Assembly: GCA_947497755.1 (NCBI GenBank)
Contig: CANMHT010000001.1
Coordinates: forward strand, 248,001 to 312,000
From: an uncultured Polaribacter sp.
GTDB lineage: Bacteria > Bacteroidota > Bacteroidia > Flavobacteriales > Flavobacteriaceae
Reading direction: 5' to 3'
DNA length: 64,000 nt
The position numbers and the translations under genes were made by a program. Below the pieces are notes generated by a model. That model saw only the letters and a list, made by a program, of their open reading frames with translations, did not search any database and was not told where the DNA came from. Shown here one piece after another: positions 1 through 9,503 of this stretch; the stretch's first letter is position 1; each line of letters opens with the position of its first letter.

Positions 1-165
1 ATAAGGATAAGACGCTTTTAATTCTTGATATAGATAGTTGAAATCATCAATTTTTTCTTTGGTAGTAAGTTGTTTTATTGTTGTTTGACCATATATAAAC
101 ATACTTGTAAAAAAGAAAAGACAGATAAAAGTTATGAATCGGATTTTGTGTTTTTTTGATCTCAT
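1..165 (-). CDS. Secreted protein, N-terminal fragment, possibly S41-family peptidase (cut by window edge)
   Basis: An open frame of 55 codons runs from an ATG at 165 to the window edge without a stop. The first ~27 residues form a Lys/Arg-rich start, a hydrophobic stretch (FICLFFFTSMFIYG) and a Gln-Thr junction typical of a flavobacterial signal peptide. The next segment (LTTKEKIDDFNYLYQELK) resembles the start of periplasmic S41 (C-terminal processing) peptidases, which often open with a 'DF.YLY' helix. No catalytic residue lies in the window, so the family call is a weak inference; that it is a real secreted protein is likelier. It is divergent from the sensor kinase at 329. Confidence 0.5.
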   Translation of the reverse strand, partial: MRSKKHKIRFITFICLFFFTSMFIYGQTTIKQLTTKEKIDDFNYLYQELKASYPY

Positions 166-328
166 GTTTATGTGTTTATACAGACAAATTAATGGTAGAA
201 AAGAGCTTTTTTAGAATTAATGTGATGAGTACAAATACGCTTTGTGATATGGTTTGTAAAATATGTGATGAACGCTGTTGGTCACAAAAAATGCCTGTTG
301 TAATAAGGAATGCTTACTTTAGCCTTTG

Positions 329-1321
329 ATGGAACTGCTAGAAAAAATACTTAAGAGAAAAATATATTATCATAGCCTAATTTGGTTGTTGAGTGTATTG
401 ATTGTAGTTACTTTTTGGTCTACAGCAGGTGTTGGTTTTATTGAAAAAGTAAAAGATACTTCTGGTATTGTTATTCCATCTTTTATACTAACCTATGTGT
501 TATTTTTCTGTAAAGAGTACTTATTTGCTAAAAAGCAGTTTGTGATTTTTGTGATATTGGCAATAGTAATTATAAGTGTATCTGGTTATTTAACAGCACA
601 CTTTAATGCTTTTTTATATGGGGAAGGAGCCGAATTAAATATCAGACAATGGATTCAAAATATGAGTATTGTTGGGTTTATTGTCTTGGTTTCTCAGATA
701 GCCAAACGAGGAATCATTAGTCAGCTTCAACTTCAAAAGCTACAAGTAGAACAGCTTAAAATGGAAATACAATTATTAAAAGGACAATTGAATCCTCATT
801 TCCTTTTCAATACGATTAATAATATTTGTGGAGTGAATCAGGTAGATTCAGAAAAAAGTACTGAAATGTTAATCAATTTGGCAGAATTGTTACGATATCA
901 TTTAGAGTTTACCGTTGAGCAAAAGATTCCGATTGATAAAGAAGTTCAATTAATTGAAGCTTATATTGAATTGGAAAAAATGCGATTGAGAGATAATTGT
1001 TTGGTAACTTTTGAGCAGTCAGAGAAAAAATTAGATCTAGCTATTGCTCCTTTGTTATTATTGCCATTTGTAGAAAATGCCTTTAAACATGGTACACATA
1101 CTTCACATCCGTGTTTTATTAATATAAAATTGATGTATAAAAATGAAAAATTAGAATTTTTTGTAGAGAATAGTTTGTTTAAAAATCAAAAAGTAAGCAG
1201 TACTAATATTGGACAACAAAATACAATCAAAAGATTACAGCTTCTTTATCCAGAAAAACATCAGCTTAGAATAAGAGAAACGGATAAAAAATATACTGTA
1301 GAATTAATAATTGATTTATGA
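329..1321 (+). CDS. LytS/YehU-type sensor histidine kinase
   Basis: Membrane histidine kinase of the His_kinase (PF06580) family, which phosphorylates a LytTR response regulator. The N-terminal ~130 residues hold about four membrane segments, followed by a short coiled coil (LQLQKLQVEQLKMEIQLLK). The phospho-acceptor box is QLNPHFLFNTINNI near residue 155, and a degenerate ATP-binding N-box is PFVENAFKHG near residue 250. There is no obvious extracellular sensor domain, so the signal is unknown. I chose the ATG at 329; a TTG one codon upstream is the only extension. The last bases overlap the next gene by 4 (ATGA), so the two are translationally coupled. Confidence 0.93.
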   Translation: MELLEKILKRKIYYHSLIWLLSVLIVVTFWSTAGVGFIEKVKDTSGIVIPSFILTYVLFFCKEYLFAKKQFVIFVILAIVIISVSGYLTAHFNAFLYGEGAELNIRQWIQNMSIVGFIVLVSQIAKRGIISQLQLQKLQVEQLKMEIQLLKGQLNPHFLFNTINNICGVNQVDSEKSTEMLINLAELLRYHLEFTVEQKIPIDKEVQLIEAYIELEKMRLRDNCLVTFEQSEKKLDLAIAPLLLLPFVENAFKHGTHTSHPCFINIKLMYKNEKLEFFVENSLFKNQKVSSTNIGQQNTIKRLQLLYPEKHQLRIRETDKKYTVELIIDL

Positions 1322-2055
1322 AAATGACCTATAATATTCTTATTGTTGATGATGAACCTTATGCTCATAATTTATTAGAAAGTTATTGTGATAAATTAGA
1401 AAATGTACAGGTTGTTGGTAATTGTTATAACGGTTTAGAAGCATTAGAAATGCTCAAAATAAAACTGGTAGACATACTTTTACTAGATATTCAAATGCCA
1501 GAAATTACAGGGATAGAATTGCTAGATACTATTAGAAAAAAAGACCTAAAAATAATTATGGTTACTGCTTATTCTGATTATGCAATTGAAACCTATAACT
1601 ACGATTTGGTTGTAGATTATTTATTAAAACCGATAAAGTTTGTACGTTTTGTTAAAGCGATAGAGCGCGCTAAAAAAACAATAGCCTTAGAGAACAATAA
1701 AAAGAGTGAGTACGTAGCTACTTTACCAACTGATAATAACACTACTTATTTTTGTATAAAAGAAGGAAAAATGATTCATAAAATAAACTTTGATTCTTTA
1801 TTGTATGTACAATCGTATGGAAATTATGCGAAACTATTTTTAGATGATGATACTATAAGAGTAGTTCGTAGTACTATTACCAAATTAGAAGAAGAACTCA
1901 ATGCTTTTGAATTTTGTAGAGTTCATAAAAGTTATTTGGTGAATTTAAAACATGTAGATAGAATTGATGGAAATAGGTTGCAGATTAACCAAATAGCATT
2001 GCCAATTGGAACTAGTTATTCTCAATATTTTAAAGAGAAGTTTGTGAAAAATTAA
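1318..2055 (+). CDS. LytTR-family response regulator transcription factor
   Basis: Partner of the upstream LytS-type kinase. Residues ~5-120 are a CheY-like receiver with acidic pair DDEP near the N-terminus, phospho-acceptor Asp in LLLDIQMP and conserved Lys in LLKPI. Residues ~145-245 are a LytTR DNA-binding domain with the usual YVQSYGNY, RSTITKLEEEL and FCRVHKSYLVNL blocks. The length (245 aa) is normal. It overlaps the kinase gene by 4 bases, so the pair is one operon. Target genes cannot be told from the sequence. Confidence 0.95.
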   Translation: MKMTYNILIVDDEPYAHNLLESYCDKLENVQVVGNCYNGLEALEMLKIKLVDILLLDIQMPEITGIELLDTIRKKDLKIIMVTAYSDYAIETYNYDLVVDYLLKPIKFVRFVKAIERAKKTIALENNKKSEYVATLPTDNNTTYFCIKEGKMIHKINFDSLLYVQSYGNYAKLFLDDDTIRVVRSTITKLEEELNAFEFCRVHKSYLVNLKHVDRIDGNRLQINQIALPIGTSYSQYFKEKFVKN

Positions 2056-2063
2056 ACTGAAGC

Positions 2064-2399
2064 TTATTTAGCAGTAGAAATTGTATCCTTTTTAGGTAAG
2101 AATTTGCCAATAATCATTGGAATAATAACACAAATAATACCTAGCACTGCATTGAATCCAAAATCAGGAATAAAATTCATGATAATTAAATAGATTCCGC
2201 AAAGCCCAAAAGCAATATTCAGTAATAGTTTTTTAAAACCTATGGAGATAGCAAGATAAGCGACACCAATAAGGCAAAACATAGCTGTGTTTAATACTTT
2301 ATTGGTTGCATCATCATAATGAAGAAACCAATTAGAGATTTTTCCTATAAGCACAATTCCAATTAGTACTAAGAAAATAGTTGTTGCTATTTTTTTCAT
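2064..2399 (-). CDS. Small multi-pass membrane protein, unknown function
   Basis: 111 residues with about four hydrophobic helices (TIFLVLIGIVLIG, AMFCLIGVAYLAI, LLNIAFGLCGIYLII, AVLGIICVIIPMII) and a Lys-rich C-terminus. No catalytic motif or known family is recognised. It is convergent with the LytTR regulator, ending 8 bases from that gene's stop, and divergent from the M14 peptidase. Its start ATG at 2399 is the first residue of a clean hydrophobic N-terminus. It looks like a real inner-membrane protein, but no function can be given. Confidence 0.75.
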   Translation of the reverse strand: MKKIATTIFLVLIGIVLIGKISNWFLHYDDATNKVLNTAMFCLIGVAYLAISIGFKKLLLNIAFGLCGIYLIIMNFIPDFGFNAVLGIICVIIPMIIGKFLPKKDTISTAK

Positions 2400-2573
2400 A
2401 TATAATTAGTTGCGAATTCGTACAACAATAAACTAAAATTAGAAAAAAGTTTGTGATTAAAAAGCAGATTCTCAATATTTTGTTAAACAAACGTTAAATG
2501 GTTTTGTTAAAATTTTTAACGCCTATTAGTTTTTACTACCTTGTCATCATTATTCATAATCAATTTAATCTTA

Positions 2574-5069
2574 ATGAAAAAAATAGCATTCCTATTTCTT
2601 TTTGTTAGCTGCATGGTTTCAGCACAGCAAATAGATTTATCGTATTATTTACCCAAAGACGTATCTTATAATAAAAACATTCCAACCCCAAAATCTGTAA
2701 TTGGTCACGAAGTTGGAGAATGGCATATCACTCACGATAAGCTTGTAGAGTATATGAAAGCTTTGGCCAAAGCTTCTAACAGAATTTCTATAGAAAATAG
2801 AGGGACAACTTTCGAAGGAAGACCTTTGTTATTATTAACAATCACTTCGCCAAATAACCACCAAAGATTAGCTTCAATTAGAGAGCGTCATATCCAAGCA
2901 ACCAATGATGCTTCTGTAGATGTTTCTAATGATCCAATTGTGGTGTATCAAGGATTTTCTATTCATGGAAATGAACCAAGCGGGTCTAACGCATCTTTAG
3001 CAGCTGCTTATTATTTAGCTGCAGCAGAAGGAGCAAAAATTGATGCTTTGTTAAAAAACACAGTAATTTTATTTGATCCATCATTAAACCCTGATGGATT
3101 GCAACGTTTTGCGTATTGGGCAAATACAAACAAAGCGAGTAATATTAACCCAGATCCAAATGATAGAGAATATCATGAGGTTTGGCCAGGAGGAAGAACC
3201 AATCATTATTGGTTTGATATGAATAGAGATTGGTTACCAGTACAATTACCAGAATCTAGAGCAAGAATTGCTACTTTTCATAAATGGTTGCCAAATATTT
3301 TAACTGATCATCATGAAATGGGATCGAATTCATCGTTTTTCTTTCAACCAGGAATTCCGTCTAGAACCAATCCTTTAACCCCGCAATTAAATCAAGATTT
3401 AACAAAAGAAATTGCAACCTATCATGCAAAAGCATTAGATAAAATAGGATCGTTGTATTATTCAGAAGAAAGCTTTGACGATTTTTACTATGGTAAAGGT
3501 TCTACATTTCCAGATATAAATGGAAGTATCGGAATTTTATTTGAACAAGGAAGTTCTCGTGGTCATGCACAAGAAACAGTAAATGGAATTTTAAGATTCC
3601 CGTTTACAGTTCGCAATCAATTTACAGCAGCATTATCTACTTTAGAAGCTGCAAAAAGCATGCGTGTAAAAATTAAAAAGTATCAGCAAGATTTTTATAA
3701 AAAAGCAAAAAGAGAATCAGCAAAAACCAAAGCAATTGTTTTTGGAGATGAAAAAGATGCTGCTAAAACATATCATTTAGCAGAAATTTTAAAGAGACAT
3801 AAAATTACATTTAACGAGGTAAAGTCTGACTTTACTTCTAAAGGAAAAACCTATAAAAAAGGGTTTAGTTATGTAATTCCGATGAACCAAAAAAATAGCC
3901 GTTTGGTAAAAGCGATGTTCCAAAAAAGTACCACTTTTAAAGATAGTTTATTTTATGATATTTCTGCATGGACTTTTCCTTTAGCATTTAATTTAGATTA
4001 CGAAGAAAACATTTCAAATAGTAGAATTGGTAAAGAAGTAACGAACTTAACCTTGCCAAAAGGAAATGTATCTTATAAAAGCGATTATGGCTATTTAATG
4101 CCGTGGAATGCTTATTATAGTCCAAAAGCGTTAAATGCCATTTTAGACAAAGGAATAAGAGCTAAAGTAGCTATGAAGCGTTTTAAAAACGGAGGAAGAT
4201 CGTATGATTATGGAACCATCTTTATTCCGGTTCAAAATCAAAAATTAAATGCAAGAGATTTGTTTTTATTTTTAGAAAAAGTAGCGAAAGAAAGTGCTTT
4301 AGAAATTTATGGAACCAAAACTGGATTAAACGAGGGAATTGATTTAGGTTCTAATAATTTTAGAAATGTGGCTCCTAAAAAAGTAGCAATTTTAGTAGGA
4401 AGAGGTTTTTCTAGTTACGATGCAGGAGAGATTTGGCATTTGTTTGATACGCGTTACAATATGAAAATTACTAAACTTGATACAGATTATGCAAGTAGAG
4501 TAGACTTAAGTAAGTATTCTACGATTATTGCGAATGGAAGTACAAGTAATAAAGCTTTAGAATCAAAATTAAAAGCTTGGGTTCGTAATGGAGGAACTTT
4601 AATTGGATATCGTTATGCAACGAGATGGTTGTCTTCTAAAAAGTTTATCAATTTAGAATTTAAATCTGCAAAAGCGCCAACAGCTCCTGTTACTTTTGAA
4701 AATAGAAGCTTGCAGTCTGGAGCACAGTTTATTGGAGGAGCTATTTTTAATACGAAGTTAGATTTATCGCATCCAATTAACTTTGGATATAAGAACAATA
4801 CCTTACCAATGTTTAGAAATACAACGATTTTTATAAAGCCAAATAAGCGTAGTTATAACAATCCAATTCAGTATACAAACAATCCGTTATTGGCAGGTTA
4901 TATTTCTAAACCAAATTTAGAACAATTAAAAAACTCAGTGCCATTTCAAATTCAAAGAAACGGTAGAGGTAGAGTTGTGGTTTTTACAGACAATACCAAC
5001 TTTAGAGCTTTTTGGTACGGAACAAATAAGTTACTAATGAATGCTATTTTCTTTAGTAGCGCTATGTAA
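2574..5069 (+). CDS. Secreted M14-family zinc carboxypeptidase-like protein with C-terminal GATase1-like domain
   Basis: Large exported metallopeptidase (831 aa). Residues 1-17 are a signal peptide ending in SAQQ. The M14 domain follows: HGNEPSG supplies the zinc His and Glu, SLNPDGLQRF and MNRDW are the substrate-side blocks, DHHEMG probably carries the third zinc ligand region, and ILFEQGSSRG carries the likely catalytic Glu. The last ~250 residues (from APKKVAILVGRGFSS) resemble the glutamine-amidotransferase-like fold often appended to bacteroidete M14 proteins. The ATG at 2574 is chosen because it opens the signal peptide; an upstream TTG at 2541 would spoil it. A strong terminator follows. 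Substrate unknown, probably peptides in the periplasm or medium. Confidence 0.9.
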   Translation: MKKIAFLFLFVSCMVSAQQIDLSYYLPKDVSYNKNIPTPKSVIGHEVGEWHITHDKLVEYMKALAKASNRISIENRGTTFEGRPLLLLTITSPNNHQRLASIRERHIQATNDASVDVSNDPIVVYQGFSIHGNEPSGSNASLAAAYYLAAAEGAKIDALLKNTVILFDPSLNPDGLQRFAYWANTNKASNINPDPNDREYHEVWPGGRTNHYWFDMNRDWLPVQLPESRARIATFHKWLPNILTDHHEMGSNSSFFFQPGIPSRTNPLTPQLNQDLTKEIATYHAKALDKIGSLYYSEESFDDFYYGKGSTFPDINGSIGILFEQGSSRGHAQETVNGILRFPFTVRNQFTAALSTLEAAKSMRVKIKKYQQDFYKKAKRESAKTKAIVFGDEKDAAKTYHLAEILKRHKITFNEVKSDFTSKGKTYKKGFSYVIPMNQKNSRLVKAMFQKSTTFKDSLFYDISAWTFPLAFNLDYEENISNSRIGKEVTNLTLPKGNVSYKSDYGYLMPWNAYYSPKALNAILDKGIRAKVAMKRFKNGGRSYDYGTIFIPVQNQKLNARDLFLFLEKVAKESALEIYGTKTGLNEGIDLGSNNFRNVAPKKVAILVGRGFSSYDAGEIWHLFDTRYNMKITKLDTDYASRVDLSKYSTIIANGSTSNKALESKLKAWVRNGGTLIGYRYATRWLSSKKFINLEFKSAKAPTAPVTFENRSLQSGAQFIGGAIFNTKLDLSHPINFGYKNNTLPMFRNTTIFIKPNKRSYNNPIQYTNNPLLAGYISKPNLEQLKNSVPFQIQRNGRGRVVVFTDNTNFRAFWYGTNKLLMNAIFFSSAM

Positions 5070-5088
5070 TCGTATTTACGAATACATT

Positions 5089-5122
5089 AAAAAAGCTCTT
5101 GATTTTTCAAGAGCTTTTTTTT
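5089..5122 (+). terminator. Rho-independent terminator after the M14 peptidase gene
   Basis: A 14-bp stem (left arm 5089-5102, right arm 5107-5120) with a four-base T loop is followed by a T-run. It lies 20 bases after the M14 stop and separates it from the small gene at 5175. Confidence 0.85.
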
Positions 5123-5152
5123 GTAACATTTTTTTAAAAGCTTCGTCGTATT

Positions 5153-5164
5153 AGTGTTAACACT
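5153..5164. promoter_or_regulatory. 12-bp perfect palindrome before the Pmp3-like gene
   Basis: AGTGTTAACACT is self-complementary and lies 10 bases before the ATG at 5175. It could be an operator or an mRNA feature near the translation start; a chance palindrome in A+T-rich DNA is also possible. Confidence 0.3.
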
Positions 5165-5174
5165 TAAAAATACT

Positions 5175-5333
5175 ATGAGTTTACTAAGAGTTTTATTAGC
5201 CATATTTTTTCCACCATTATCAGTTTTAGGAAAAGGATGTGGTTCTTTCGTTATTGTTTTTTTACTAACACTTTGCGGATGGGTTCCTGGAGTTATTGCT
5301 GCCCTTGTAATTTTAAACAACCCAGATAATTAA
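5175..5333 (+). CDS. YqaE/Pmp3-family small membrane protein
   Basis: A 52-residue protein whose sequence matches the Pmp3/YqaE proteolipid family: an N-terminal segment ending in FFPPLSVLGKGCGS, then a second hydrophobic segment with the conserved TLCGWVPGVIAAL block. Members are tiny two-helix membrane proteins, induced by salt or cold in other organisms and thought to influence membrane potential. The C-terminus is the short NNPDN. It stands alone after a terminator, with a 12-bp palindrome just before it. The family assignment rests on the PP and GW(I/V)PG motifs; the physiological role is inferred from the family. Confidence 0.88.
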   Translation: MSLLRVLLAIFFPPLSVLGKGCGSFVIVFLLTLCGWVPGVIAALVILNNPDN

Positions 5334-5526
5334 TTCTAATTATTTGTTTTATATTTATACCAGCTGAAGAAAAGGAAATATCTACTACTGAATAAAAAAT
5401 TGTTGTGATACTTACCTTAAGTAAAGATGTTGTCTTATAACTGTATAAGAAGTGTAAATGTGCCTTTTCCATTTAGGAATATGTTAGGTTTCATGTAGAA
5501 AAATAGTACACAAAATCAATAACTAA

Positions 5527-7548
5527 ATGAAAATAAAAAAAATTGAAGTTGAGAATTTCAGGTTACTTGAAAATATCAAATGTGAACTCGAAAATGATAT
5601 AACCCTCATAGTTGGAAAAAACAATACCGGAAAAACTTCATTTTTTGAAGCGATTAAAATAGCTACTTCAAATGATGGTAAATTCATCTTTGAAGATTTT
5701 TCTCAAAGCTCTTACTCAGTATTCAAAACAGCATATCAAAAGTATCTCGAAATTGAAAAAGAAACTTCAGAAGAAACTAAAGATGAACTTGAAAAGCAAC
5801 TTATCTCTAATACCCCAAAAATTAAAATCAACTTTGAAATAGAATATGATAAAGAACTCAATGAATCACTAGTTGAACTAAATGAGTTTATTACAGATTT
5901 AGAAGATGCAAGAAATGATGCAACTATTTCTATTTCATATGAACCTAAAAATACATTAAGAGTATTTCAATCTTTTGACAACAGAGAAGAAAAATCTATA
6001 GAGTTAATCGAATATTTGCATAAAAATGTTAATCATTTATACGAAACTGTTTGTTATGCTGTAGATAAGGAATCTGATTATTGTAGAAAAATAGAAGATA
6101 GTTTCGTTGCAAAGATTCAAAAAGTAGTTCTCTTTGAAAGCATAAAGGCATTGAGAATATTGGATGATATAAAAAGTGATTCAAATAATTCTTTAGCTCT
6201 AGGTTTTTCAAATTACTACAAGCAAAGAGATAAGAAAAACAATACAGATGTAAAAGAACTAGAAAACAAATTAGAAGAGGTTTCAAAAGAATTAAAAATT
6301 AAGTATAAGAAAGTTCTGAAGAATATTTTAACAAAACTTGAAAGTTTTGGCGCTAAAACTCCTATTGCAATTCCACCAATAACAATTGACTCAAGATTTG
6401 ATTCTGAAAAGGTTATTAAAAATAACATTCACTACCTCTATAGACAAGATGAGATTAATCTACCCGAAAGCTATAATGGACTTGGTTATAGCAATCTAAT
6501 ATATATGATTCTTGAGCTTTCTAGTTTTATTGAAAAATTTAAAAACTCTAAAGAAGAAAAATTATCTAATTTTCTTGTTGTACTAATCGAAGAACCTGAA
6601 GCTCACATGCATCCTCAAATGCAACAAGTGTTCATAAGTCAAGTTACTGAAGTTCTAAAAGAGGCAAAACAAGAAACAGATTTACAAATTCAAGTAATTA
6701 TCACTACACATTCCTCTCACATATTGTCTGAATCAGGAATCGATACTGATAGGGGATTTAATAGAATTAGGTATTTTAACAGATTGAATACAGAGAGTGG
6801 ATTTAAAATAACTAATCAAGATTTTAACAACCTAAAAATTAAAGACGATAAACGAACATTTAGGTTTTTGAGACAATATTTAACTTTGCATAAATCAGAT
6901 TTATTTTTTGCAGACAAAGTAATTCTAGTAGAAGGGACAACTGAACGTATGCTTTTACCTCAAATGATTAAAAAATCAGCACCTTCACTATGTAATGAAT
7001 ATGTATCAATTCTAGAAGTTGGTGGAGCATATGCACATTCTTTCAGGGAAATCTTAGAATTTATTAATGTTAAAACATTGATAATTACAGATATTGATTC
7101 TAGTAATGAAAAAGATGGTAAATGTCCTGTTTCAGAAGGTGAATACACAACAAATTATACTTTAATTAAATGGTTGCCTAAAAAAACTAAAATATCAGAA
7201 TTAGTCAATTGCAAACTTAAAGATAAAATACAAGAAAGCATTCGTGTGACATATCAAACTAAAGAAAATGGTTTCAATGCAAGAAGTTTTGAAGATGCTT
7301 TTATAAATACAAATAAAAACTTTCTTTTAACCGAACACCCTATTGAACAAGGAAAATACATAAAGGATGAATTTCATTATCTAAGTAATCCTAGTATTGA
7401 TATATCTAATAAAATACCTACTGAATTTAGTTCTAAACAGAAAACAGAGTTTACATTTGACATAATGTCATTTAATGAAGAATATGGAAATTGGAAAGTG
7501 CCAGAATATATAAATGAAGGCTTGATTTGGTTGGCTAAAAATGATTAG
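5527..7548 (+). CDS. gajA: OLD-family ATP-dependent nuclease, GajA-like (Gabija defence)
   Basis: 673-residue AAA-ATPase fused to a TOPRIM nuclease. The ATPase has Walker A GKNNTGKT (residues 30-37), a signature-like YNGLGYSNL near residue 315, Walker B LVVLIEEPEAHMHP near 350-365 and switch His in ITTHSSHIL near 395. TOPRIM follows: the Glu motif VILVEGTTE near 468-476, a Gly-rich turn VGGAYAHSF near 500 and the metal-binding Asp pair in LIITDIDSS near 518-526. Class 2 OLD nucleases paired with a UvrD-like helicase are the known Gabija system; GajA cuts DNA and is relieved when nucleotides are depleted. The UvrD-like gene begins two bases downstream. It is longer than the well-studied Bacillus GajA (about 580 aa), the extra sequence being a Lys/Glu-rich insert within the ATPase (about residues 70-300). 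An unpartnered OLD nuclease would be the alternative. Confidence 0.85.
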   Translation: MKIKKIEVENFRLLENIKCELENDITLIVGKNNTGKTSFFEAIKIATSNDGKFIFEDFSQSSYSVFKTAYQKYLEIEKETSEETKDELEKQLISNTPKIKINFEIEYDKELNESLVELNEFITDLEDARNDATISISYEPKNTLRVFQSFDNREEKSIELIEYLHKNVNHLYETVCYAVDKESDYCRKIEDSFVAKIQKVVLFESIKALRILDDIKSDSNNSLALGFSNYYKQRDKKNNTDVKELENKLEEVSKELKIKYKKVLKNILTKLESFGAKTPIAIPPITIDSRFDSEKVIKNNIHYLYRQDEINLPESYNGLGYSNLIYMILELSSFIEKFKNSKEEKLSNFLVVLIEEPEAHMHPQMQQVFISQVTEVLKEAKQETDLQIQVIITTHSSHILSESGIDTDRGFNRIRYFNRLNTESGFKITNQDFNNLKIKDDKRTFRFLRQYLTLHKSDLFFADKVILVEGTTERMLLPQMIKKSAPSLCNEYVSILEVGGAYAHSFREILEFINVKTLIITDIDSSNEKDGKCPVSEGEYTTNYTLIKWLPKKTKISELVNCKLKDKIQESIRVTYQTKENGFNARSFEDAFINTNKNFLLTEHPIEQGKYIKDEFHYLSNPSIDISNKIPTEFSSKQKTEFTFDIMSFNEEYGNWKVPEYINEGLIWLAKND

Positions 7549-7550
7549 AT

Positions 7551-9341
7551 ATGATAGCTATTGAACAAATAATTCAACATATAGAGGCAAACAAAAGTTA
7601 TGTTCTTGAAGCTGGGGCTGGGTCTGGTAAAACCTACACGTTAATTCAGACATTAAACTATGTACTAGAAACAAGAAGTGAAAGTATTAAGTTAAATAAT
7701 CAAAAGATTGTTTGTATTACATATACGAATGTTGCTAAAAATGAAATTATTGAAAGACTTGAAAACAATCCCTTAGTTCTTGTTTCTACAATTCATGAGT
7801 TTTTATGGGATTGTATTAAAAGGTACAATAAGCAATTGATTATTGAATTGGATTTATTGAATGAGGAAATGCTATTTAAAAAACCACAGAAATATACCAC
7901 AGGATTAAAAGATAGAATTACTGAAGTTACATATGACGATAGAGGATATAGAGATTTTGAACAAGGAAGCTTACATCATGATGATGTAATTACACTATCT
8001 CTTCAAATGTTCCGAAATTATAAATCTTTAACTCAAATTTTAGGACAAAAATACCCTTACATTTTCATAGATGAATATCAAGATACAGCGACCGAAACTG
8101 TTCAAGCGTTAATCGATTATTTATTAGAAAGAAATAAGTCGAAACTACTATTAGGCTTTTATGGTGATTCTTATCAAAATATATATGATGAAGGTGTAGG
8201 CTCATTACAATCATTTATTGATTCTTCTAAAATCGAATTTGTTTCAAAAGATGACAATTACCGTTCTTCAAAAAGTGTAGTAAGTCTTTTAAATAATATT
8301 AGAGATAATATCACTCAAATAATACCTGAAAGCAAAGAATCCGTAGATGGGTGTGTTCAGTTTATTAACTGCACAAACGAAACAAGAATTAAGGGTGAAA
8401 AGGTCAAAGCTTATCGAGAAAGAATTTCACCAAAAAAAGATTCAGATTACGAAAATGTAATTAGTGATTTAGAAAATAATGGATGGGATTTTTCGGTAAA
8501 TGGCAACGATAAGGTTTTAATTATTGCAAATAGTAAAGTAGCAGATAGAGCTGGTTTTGGGAACCTATATAAAACATTTAATAATCGTTTTTTTGACCCA
8601 AAAGCTGAATTATTAAATAGAGATAATCATTTTGCATCTTACTTTCTAGGTTCTAAAGACAAAAAAACTTCGAAAGAACGTGAAATAGGAATTGAACATT
8701 TAGTTTCTTTTTGGGTAAATAAAGATTATAATAGTGTTATAAAGTTTCTAAAGAGACAAGGAATATTTAGTTCACTTTCCAAACATTCAGACAAAAAAGA
8801 AATAGAAGATAAATTAACAACATTAATTAGTTTGAGAGAAACTGGCACAGTTCAAAGTGTATTTGAATTCTGCGCAGAAAACCAATTATCAATTCCTTCA
8901 AGAAGCTTACAACAATTTCTTGAAAAAGTGAAAATTGACCCTTCAACTATCTCAGATGAAGATGAAAGGAAAAAAGCTGAAAGGAATAATTCATTTTACA
9001 CCTCATTGATGCAAACTAATTATGGAGAGGTGGTATCTGTCTTTAATCATATCCAAGAGCAGACATCATATTCAACGAAGCATGGCACAAAAGGTGAGGA
9101 GTATAGAAATGTTCTGGTTGTAATTGATGATACAAGTTGGGTTTCTATGTATAATTTTGAAAAATTCTTTGATGATACTGATGATAAGGAGCATAGAAAA
9201 CTAAGAACCAAAAACCTATTTTATGTTTCTTGCTCAAGGGCTAAAGAAAATTTAGTTGTATTAGCTCTTTCTCAAATGGGAGATTTAGCAATGAATAAAA
9301 TAAATAAATGGTTTAGTGTTGAAAATGTAAAAACAATATAA
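7551..9341 (+). CDS. gajB: UvrD/PcrA-like superfamily 1 helicase, GajB-like (Gabija defence)
   Basis: 596-residue SF1A helicase with a full motif set: Walker A AGAGSGKT (21-28), motif Ia CITYTNVAKNEI, motif II DEYQDT (174-179), motif III GDSYQNIYD (about 205-213), NYRSS near 237, motif V HGTKGEEY near 510 and motif VI YVSCSRAKENLVV near 558. It is much shorter than housekeeping UvrD (about 720-780 aa) and has reduced 1B/2B insertions, as expected for GajB, though longer than Bacillus GajB (about 490 aa). The start at 7551 lies two bases after the nuclease stop, so the genes are co-translated. In Gabija, GajB is thought to sense unwound DNA ends and activate GajA; here that role is inferred from the pairing. 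Confidence 0.85.
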   Translation: MIAIEQIIQHIEANKSYVLEAGAGSGKTYTLIQTLNYVLETRSESIKLNNQKIVCITYTNVAKNEIIERLENNPLVLVSTIHEFLWDCIKRYNKQLIIELDLLNEEMLFKKPQKYTTGLKDRITEVTYDDRGYRDFEQGSLHHDDVITLSLQMFRNYKSLTQILGQKYPYIFIDEYQDTATETVQALIDYLLERNKSKLLLGFYGDSYQNIYDEGVGSLQSFIDSSKIEFVSKDDNYRSSKSVVSLLNNIRDNITQIIPESKESVDGCVQFINCTNETRIKGEKVKAYRERISPKKDSDYENVISDLENNGWDFSVNGNDKVLIIANSKVADRAGFGNLYKTFNNRFFDPKAELLNRDNHFASYFLGSKDKKTSKEREIGIEHLVSFWVNKDYNSVIKFLKRQGIFSSLSKHSDKKEIEDKLTTLISLRETGTVQSVFEFCAENQLSIPSRSLQQFLEKVKIDPSTISDEDERKKAERNNSFYTSLMQTNYGEVVSVFNHIQEQTSYSTKHGTKGEEYRNVLVVIDDTSWVSMYNFEKFFDDTDDKEHRKLRTKNLFYVSCSRAKENLVVLALSQMGDLAMNKINKWFSVENVKTI

Positions 9342-9503
9342 AGAGAACATAAGCCTGATATAGTCTAAGAAATTAGTAGTTAAAGTAATAAAAGGAAAAT
9401 TTAAACATATAACAGAGGTTAATACATAATCGTAAGATTTGTAAATAGAAATTTATTACTACTGATATATGAGATCGTTGTATTTAATTGTAAATTGACT
9501 TGA

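Noticed and set aside
5087..5320. Minus-strand frame opposite the Pmp3-like gene
   Set aside because: Shadow of the plus-strand Pmp3/YqaE gene; it also runs into the M14 terminator hairpin and has no recognisable features.
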